Shown here piece after piece: positions 59,902 to 64,000 of a stretch of 64,000 nt of DNA. The DNA lies in assembly GCA_965198045.1 (NCBI GenBank), contig CBDAOL010000010.1:124001-188000 (forward strand), read 5' to 3'. Position 1 is the stretch's first letter, and every line of letters begins with the position of its first letter. The notes under the pieces are model-generated. The model saw only the letters and a list, made by a program, of their open reading frames with translations. It made no database searches and had not been told where the DNA came from. The translations under genes and the position numbers were made by a program. Source of the DNA: CBDDEC01 sp965198045. GTDB lineage: Bacteria; Chloroflexota; Dehalococcoidia; UBA2979.

Positions 59902-62270
59902 GCGTCACCTCCGTTGATCACGCGCCAGAGCTTCTCCGGGCGCAGCATCATGTCGATGTGCGTCACGCCGAACTCGCCGAGGGCGTCGACCACGGCGTTG
60001 ACGATGCATGGGGTCGAACCGATGGTCCCTGCCTCCCCCACGCCCTTGACGCCCATCGGGTTGAGCGGCGAAGGCGTGATCGTGTCGTCCAGCTCGAACC
60101 GAGGGAAGTCGCGCGCCCGCGGCATCGCATAGTCCATGAATGAGGCGGTCACCAGCTGACCATCGGTGTCGTAGACGGCCTCTTCGATCAAGGCCTGCCC
60201 TACGCCCTGGGCAATACCTCCGTGGATCTGTCCGGTCACGATCAGCGGGTTGATGATGTTGCCGCAATCGTCGACGCCGATGAAGCGCTGCAACTCCAGT
60301 TCGCCTGTGTCGCGGTCGAGCTCGACCTGAGAGATGTAACAGCCGAACGGCCACGTGAAGCCCTCGGGCTCCCAGAAGGCCTCCTCGCTCAGCCCGGGCT
60401 CCGTGTCGGGCGGCAGCGGAAGCGGGATGTAGGCAAACGCCGCCACCTCAGCGAACGACACGCCGGTGTCCTCGGCGCCACGCGGACCGATCATGCCGGC
60501 GCGAAACTCGAGGTCGTCGGGTTGCAGCTCCATCATCTGCGCGCCGAAGCGGCGCATCTTGTCTTTGACCTTCTCGGCGGCGTGCAGTATCGCGGTTCCA
60601 CCGACTGCCATTGAGCGGCTGCCGAAGGTGCCCGTGCCGGCACGCACCTGCCCCGTGTCGCCGTGCACGATCGTGATGTCGTCGATCGGGACGCCGAATT
60701 CGTCGGCCAGCAGCTGCGAAAACGTCGTTTCGTGACCCTGACCGTGCGAGGACGCGCCGGTCGTGGCACGCACCTTGCCGTCCCGCTCGACACTGACACT
60801 CCCGTACTCCCAGAGCCCGACCGTCGGCATCGCTGCCGAGGGGCCAAAGCCGCAGATCTCTGTGTAGAACGACAGCCCGATGCCGACCACGCGGCCCTCC
60901 GCGCGGGCGGCGTCACGGTCGGCCTTCATCTGCTCCCAGCCCGCGTTCTCGAGTGCCAGGTCCAGGGCGCGTTCATACTCGCCGGAGTCGTAGACCATGC
61001 CACCGGCGGTGGTATACGGGAACTGTTCCGGCTGGATGAAGTTGCGGCGGCGCAGCTCCGCCGGATCGAGGTCGAGTTCGCGCGCGAGCAGGTCCATCGC
61101 ACGTTCAACGAAGAAGATGCCCTCCGGGCGACCCGCGCCGCGGTAGGCGTCAGTCGGCATCTTGTTCGTGAACACCTCCGTCAGGTCACAGCGAACGGCC
61201 CCGATCTCATAGACACCGCTCAGCATGAACGCCGACAGCGTGGGAATCGCAGCGGTCAGCACCATCTCGTAGGCGCCGATGTCGGCGATCATCCGGATCT
61301 TGAGTCCGAGCACCTCGCCTTCACTCGTTGCGGCAATGTCGACGTAGCCGATGATGTCGCGGCCATGGATCGTCGTCATGAAGGCCTCGGAGCGGTCTTC
61401 GATCCACTTCACGGGCTTGCCCAGCACGCGCGAAACTGCAGCGGCGACGAAATCCTCGCCATAGACGTTGATCTTGCTGCCGAAGCCTCCCCCGACGTCT
61501 GGAGCGATCACCCTCATCTGGTGTTGTCCGAGACCGAGCACCGCGGCCAGTAGCGTCCGCGCTATGTGCGGGTTCTGCGTCGTCAGCCAGGCGGTGAGCT
61601 CGTCCTTGCCCGGCTCATAGTGGGCGATGACGCCTCGGGGTTCGATCGCGTTCGGGACCAGCCGCTGGTTCACGATCCGCTGAGAGACGACGACATCGGC
61701 GCGCTCGAACGCTTGCTCGATCGCGGTCTCATCCTCGACCTCCAGCGTCTCGGGATTGACGCCGGTTCCGGCCGGCGCCAGCGGCACCGCCAGGTTGTTC
61801 TCGAACGCCTCGTGGAGGATCGCCGGCTCGCCGGTCATAGCCCCCTCGGTGTCGATGACAGCCGGGAGCTCCTCGATCTCTACGACGATCGCGTCAGCTG
61901 CGTCGCGCGCCAGGTAGCGGTCGGTCGCGACAACCACGGCCACGGGTTCGCCGACGTAGCGGACCTTGTCCGGCGTGACCGAGTGGTGGTCAGGCGACGG
62001 GAAGGGCGTCGCCACCGGCATCGGCGGCAGGATCTCCGCTAGCTGCGCACCCGTCATCACCAACTCGACCCCGGGCATCGCCTCCGCGGCGCTGGTGTCG
62101 ATCGAGCGGATGTGGCCGTGCGCCACATCGCTGCGCTTGAAGGCCATGTGCAGCATGCCGGTGAGCTTCACATCATCGACGTAGGTGCCGAGGCCCTGCA
62201 CCAGTCGAGGGTCCTCACGGCGCCGAACACGCTGCCCGACGAGCCGACCCGGTGTCATTGGGATAGTCAC
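59898..62270 (-). CDS. coxL: Molybdopterin-binding large subunit (CoxL-like/xanthine dehydrogenase family)
   Basis: 790 residues. Ald_Xan_dh_C domain: MTPGRLVGQRVRRREDPRLV, QGLGTYVDDVKLTGMLHMAF. Mo-binding domains follow, with VRVIAPDVGGGFGSKI (the Q/GGGFGSK motif) and AYRGAGRPEGIFFVERAMDL. The AYRGAGR signature is that of form II (putative) CO dehydrogenases and other xanthine-dehydrogenase-like enzymes; form I has AYRCSFR. So CO oxidation is not established and an organic hydroxylation substrate is equally possible. C-terminal GVGEAGTIGSTPCIVNAVVD contains the active-site Glu. Overlaps both neighbours by 4 bp. Confidence 0.92.
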   Translation of the reverse strand: MTIPMTPGRLVGQRVRRREDPRLVQGLGTYVDDVKLTGMLHMAFKRSDVAHGHIRSIDTSAAEAMPGVELVMTGAQLAEILPPMPVATPFPSPDHHSVTPDKVRYVGEPVAVVVATDRYLARDAADAIVVEIEELPAVIDTEGAMTGEPAILHEAFENNLAVPLAPAGTGVNPETLEVEDETAIEQAFERADVVVSQRIVNQRLVPNAIEPRGVIAHYEPGKDELTAWLTTQNPHIARTLLAAVLGLGQHQMRVIAPDVGGGFGSKINVYGEDFVAAAVSRVLGKPVKWIEDRSEAFMTTIHGRDIIGYVDIAATSEGEVLGLKIRMIADIGAYEMVLTAAIPTLSAFMLSGVYEIGAVRCDLTEVFTNKMPTDAYRGAGRPEGIFFVERAMDLLARELDLDPAELRRRNFIQPEQFPYTTAGGMVYDSGEYERALDLALENAGWEQMKADRDAARAEGRVVGIGLSFYTEICGFGPSAAMPTVGLWEYGSVSVERDGKVRATTGASSHGQGHETTFSQLLADEFGVPIDDITIVHGDTGQVRAGTGTFGSRSMAVGGTAILHAAEKVKDKMRRFGAQMMELQPDDLEFRAGMIGPRGAEDTGVSFAEVAAFAYIPLPLPPDTEPGLSEEAFWEPEGFTWPFGCYISQVELDRDTGELELQRFIGVDDCGNIINPLIVTGQIHGGIAQGVGQALIEEAVYDTDGQLVTASFMDYAMPRARDFPRFELDDTITPSPLNPMGVKGVGEAGTIGSTPCIVNAVVDALGEFGVTHIDMMLRPEKLWRVINGGDA

Positions 62271-62734
62271 TCTGCGACTCCCGATGCGGACTGAACCGCG
62301 TTCACGATGTGTTCGTATCCCGTGCAGCGGCAGAGATTGCCATCAAGTCCCCGCCGGATCTCCGCCTCGCTGGGATGAGGGTTCCGATCGAGTAGATCCA
62401 CCACGGAGAGGATCATTCCCGGGGTGCAGTAGCCGCATTGGAGTCCATGCTCGTCCCAGAAGGCTTGCTGCAGCGCGTGCAACGCACCGTCGGAGCCGAT
62501 GCCCTCGATGGTCGTGATCTCAGCCCCATCGGCCTGTACCGCGAAGAGCGTGCAGGACTTCGCGCTGGCGCCATCGATCAGCACCGTGCATGCGCCGCAC
62601 TGGCTGGTGTCGCAACCGACGTGCGTGCCGGTCAGTCCGAGCGTCTCTCGCAGGAGATGCACGAGCAGCGTCCGTGGCTCCACCTGCAGCTCGTGAACGC
62701 GTTCGTTCACGGTCACCGTGATCGCTGTGCTCAT
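62267..62734 (-). CDS. coxS: [2Fe-2S]-binding small subunit (CoxS-type)
   Basis: About 155 residues from ATG 62734, which follows gaggagacatc. Plant-type ferredoxin cluster: GTHVGCDTSQCGACTVLIDG with the final Cys in AKSCTLFAV; helical second cluster: GLQCGYCTPGMILSVVDLLD and EIRRGLDGNLCRCTGYEHIV. All eight cluster cysteines are present. It transfers electrons between Mo and FAD subunits. Stop overlaps the start of the large subunit by 4 bp. Confidence 0.93.
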   Translation of the reverse strand: MSTAITVTVNERVHELQVEPRTLLVHLLRETLGLTGTHVGCDTSQCGACTVLIDGASAKSCTLFAVQADGAEITTIEGIGSDGALHALQQAFWDEHGLQCGYCTPGMILSVVDLLDRNPHPSEAEIRRGLDGNLCRCTGYEHIVNAVQSASGVAE

Positions 62735-62769
62735 GATGTCTCCTCGTTCATTTTGGTTGATCGCTCTGG

Positions 62770-63204
62770 TCACGTAGTCTCCCTGGCAGTCTCCATGGCA
62801 GACTGCGCTTGCGCCTCGATCGCATCGAAGAATTGCCGTGCCATGCCTCGGGCTGTCGTCGTCAGCAAACGCCCGGCAACCCTTGAGACCGGGCCACGAA
62901 GCGTCAGCTCGGCACTGTACGTGAGGTCGGTTCCCGGCACTGCGTCATCGAGGCTGATCGCCACGTTGCCGTTGACCCGACCCGGGCGTCCTCCACCCTC
63001 TGCGTGCAGGGTGTAGGCGTGCTCAGGCTGACGATCGGCCAGCCTGACTTTGCCATCGAACGTTCCGCGGATCGGTCCGATCTTCACTTCGACTTTCAGG
63101 TCGTACGAATCTGGCGCGACCTGCTTGAACTCAACACAACCCGGGATCGCTTCGCGCAGCGAATCCGGGTCCTGGAGGCGGGCCCAGACCACCGATCGGG
63201 ACAT
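62770..63204 (-). CDS. coxG: CoxG-like SRPBCC protein
   Basis: 144 residues from ATG: MSRSVVWARLQDPDSLREAI, PGCVEFKQVAPDSYDLKVEV, KIGPIRGTFDGKVRLADRQP, GRVNGNVAISLDDAVPGTDL. This is the CO dehydrogenase subunit G/SRPBCC fold, which in Oligotropha anchors the enzyme to the membrane. The family normally starts about ten residues earlier (xVEGEYHFTM); here the preceding codons read LQVEGEYHFT and open with CTG at 63234, seven bases after gggag, so CTG may be the real start. First gene of the cluster. Confidence 0.85.
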   Translation of the reverse strand: MSRSVVWARLQDPDSLREAIPGCVEFKQVAPDSYDLKVEVKIGPIRGTFDGKVRLADRQPEHAYTLHAEGGGRPGRVNGNVAISLDDAVPGTDLTYSAELTLRGPVSRVAGRLLTTTARGMARQFFDAIEAQAQSAMETARETT

Positions 63205-63594
63205 CGTGAAGTGGTACTCACCCTCGACCTGCAGCCTGGCACTCCCTCTCGTAGCCGCGGGATGCTAACATACCGTCTACGCAGCACGAAAGCGCAGTCC
63301 CATCACGAAACGCCGCTCCATGAGGACGCGCACCTCGACATCTTCTCGCCGGTCGCGGGTGGCCGCTGAGCTTTCGGCTGCCGCGGTTCGAGATCGGCCG
63401 CCGCGGCCTGCCGGAGAGGCTCCTACGAGCCTACGTCGAGGATGGGCGCGACGGCCCTCGCAGACGAGCCGCCCTAGAAGTCGCGGGCGTTCTAGCGAAC
63501 GAGGCGCACCTGTCGGCCTCGAAGAGCAGTCGTGAAGCAGACTCAATGCAGGAGTGGCCAGAGCCCTTCGACGCGCGCAACGCGAACGTGCTGA
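63205..63594. other. Interval between cox cluster and PAP2 gene
   Basis: It should hold the promoter of the minus-strand cox operon. A plus-strand frame (RFEIGRRGLPERLLRAYVED and onward to about 63597) is open and coding-like but not recognised. Confidence 0.35.
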
Positions 63595-64000
63595 CTAGAC
63601 CCCGCCCTGTCCTATATCGGCACGACCCCTGCCCTCGGCGCTGAACAAGGTGAATTGCGGTCGCCACGGGTGCGCATGCAGGTGACGCGCAACCACGAGG
63701 CCGAGCAACGCGACCGCCGCACCCGCCGCACCCGCCGCACCCGCCGCACCCGCCGCAGCGTCGATCACGTAGTGGTTAGCCGTCAACACGATGGCGGCCA
63801 ACATCGCCAGTGGCATCACGATCGCGAAGATGCGGGCGGCGTGCCACCGTGAGGTTTCGAGCAGGGCGACCGCCATCAGCAGGTTCCAGCCAAAGTGCAG
63901 GCTGGGGAAGACGGCGTACTGGTTCGTGAGCTGCGACGGCTGCAGCAGGTGGTAGAAGTTCGACCTGTCCACCACGGTGTCGGTGAGACCAAGGTCGGCG
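63595..64000 (-). CDS. PAP2 superfamily phosphatase, C-terminal part (runs off window)
   Basis: The minus frame is open to the window edge: ADLGLTDTVVDRSNFYHLLQ, PSQLTNQYAVFPSLHFGWNL, LMAVALLETSRWHAARIFAI, VMPLAMLAAIVLTANHYVID, AAAGAAGAAGAAGAAVALLG. PSLHxGW (motif 2, His) and (N)HYxxD (motif 3) are the PAP2 catalytic motifs, between transmembrane helices. Members dephosphorylate phospholipid phosphates or act as inositol-phosphoceramide/mycothiol-type transferases. A (GAA)n repeat lies just after motif 3. Confidence 0.85.
   Translation of the reverse strand, partial: ADLGLTDTVVDRSNFYHLLQPSQLTNQYAVFPSLHFGWNLLMAVALLETSRWHAARIFAIVMPLAMLAAIVLTANHYVIDAAAGAAGAAGAAGAAVALLGLVVARHLHAHPWRPQFTLFSAEGRGRADIGQGGV
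63712..63758. repeat. 9-bp tandem repeat inside PAP2 gene
   Basis: About five units of cgcacccgc (in phase: accgccgcacccgccgcacc) encode the GAAGAAGAAGAA stretch. The unit is a multiple of three, so copy changes keep the frame. Confidence 0.85.

Noticed and set aside
63712..63758. Short direct repeats resembling a CRISPR array
   Set aside because: The 9-bp units have no spacers and are in frame within a PAP2 gene.

Overview
This is a GC-rich window (roughly two-thirds G+C) from an organism whose gene content resembles environmental Chloroflexota, especially Dehalococcoidia-like lineages. Markers are a DUF3179 lipoprotein, several luciferase-like flavin monooxygenases, a double-domain CaiB/BaiF CoA-transferase, Amidohydro_2 proteins, sulfatases, a CoxMLS-type molybdenum hydroxylase and a flotillin/NfeD pair. 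A GC-rich actinobacterium such as Thermoleophilia cannot be excluded by eye. No rRNA or complete tRNA gene is present.

The window is a patchwork. Intact catabolic genes are separated by insertion sequences and many truncated genes.

1-19 kb: partial class III aminotransferase, IS6-type relic, phage-tail-like relics, RidA, flavin monooxygenase, MmgE/PrpD (one broken, one intact), arylsulfatase, CHY zinc finger protein, thiolase, large CoA-transferase, then a segment bounded by a 30-bp direct repeat matching the anticodon region of tRNA-Met, holding a dead transposon and an amidohydrolase.

19-34.6 kb: a PhyH oxygenase gene cleanly split by an IS1182-type element, SbcD-like phosphoesterase, DUF309, an intact IS6-type element, MFS transporter, IS21 and IS110 relics, DUF3179, a mosaic of broken genes, acyl-CoA dehydrogenase, a second IS110-type element and an SDR epimerase.

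34.6-48.5 kb: a graveyard of defence and mobile genes. It holds a type I-G Cas3 HD-domain fragment with an intact Cas3-extension (Csb3-like) gene, a ParDE module, a tyrosine integrase beside a tRNA-Gly 3' fragment, an ICE-type helicase fragment, a RusA-like resolvase, an in-frame chimera of two DISARM-type helicases, a damaged IS6 copy, flotillin/NfeD, and the C-terminus of an MmeI-like DNA methyltransferase.

48.5-64 kb: D-2-hydroxyacid dehydrogenase, a transposon interrupted by an IS6 fragment, small membrane and repeat proteins, a truncated integrase, a frameshifted sulfatase, intact IS110 and IS6-type elements, a four-gene coxMLS/coxG cluster on the minus strand and a partial PAP2 phosphatase.

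The intact metabolic genes (CoA-transferase, thiolase, acyl-CoA dehydrogenase, amidohydrolase, flavin monooxygenases, Mo-hydroxylase, sulfatases) fit a heterotroph that degrades varied organic and sulfated compounds. No complete new system is visible. The strongest leads are the co-located remains of several defence systems, the two tRNA-derived attachment-like sites, and the insertion history that can be read from the IS elements.
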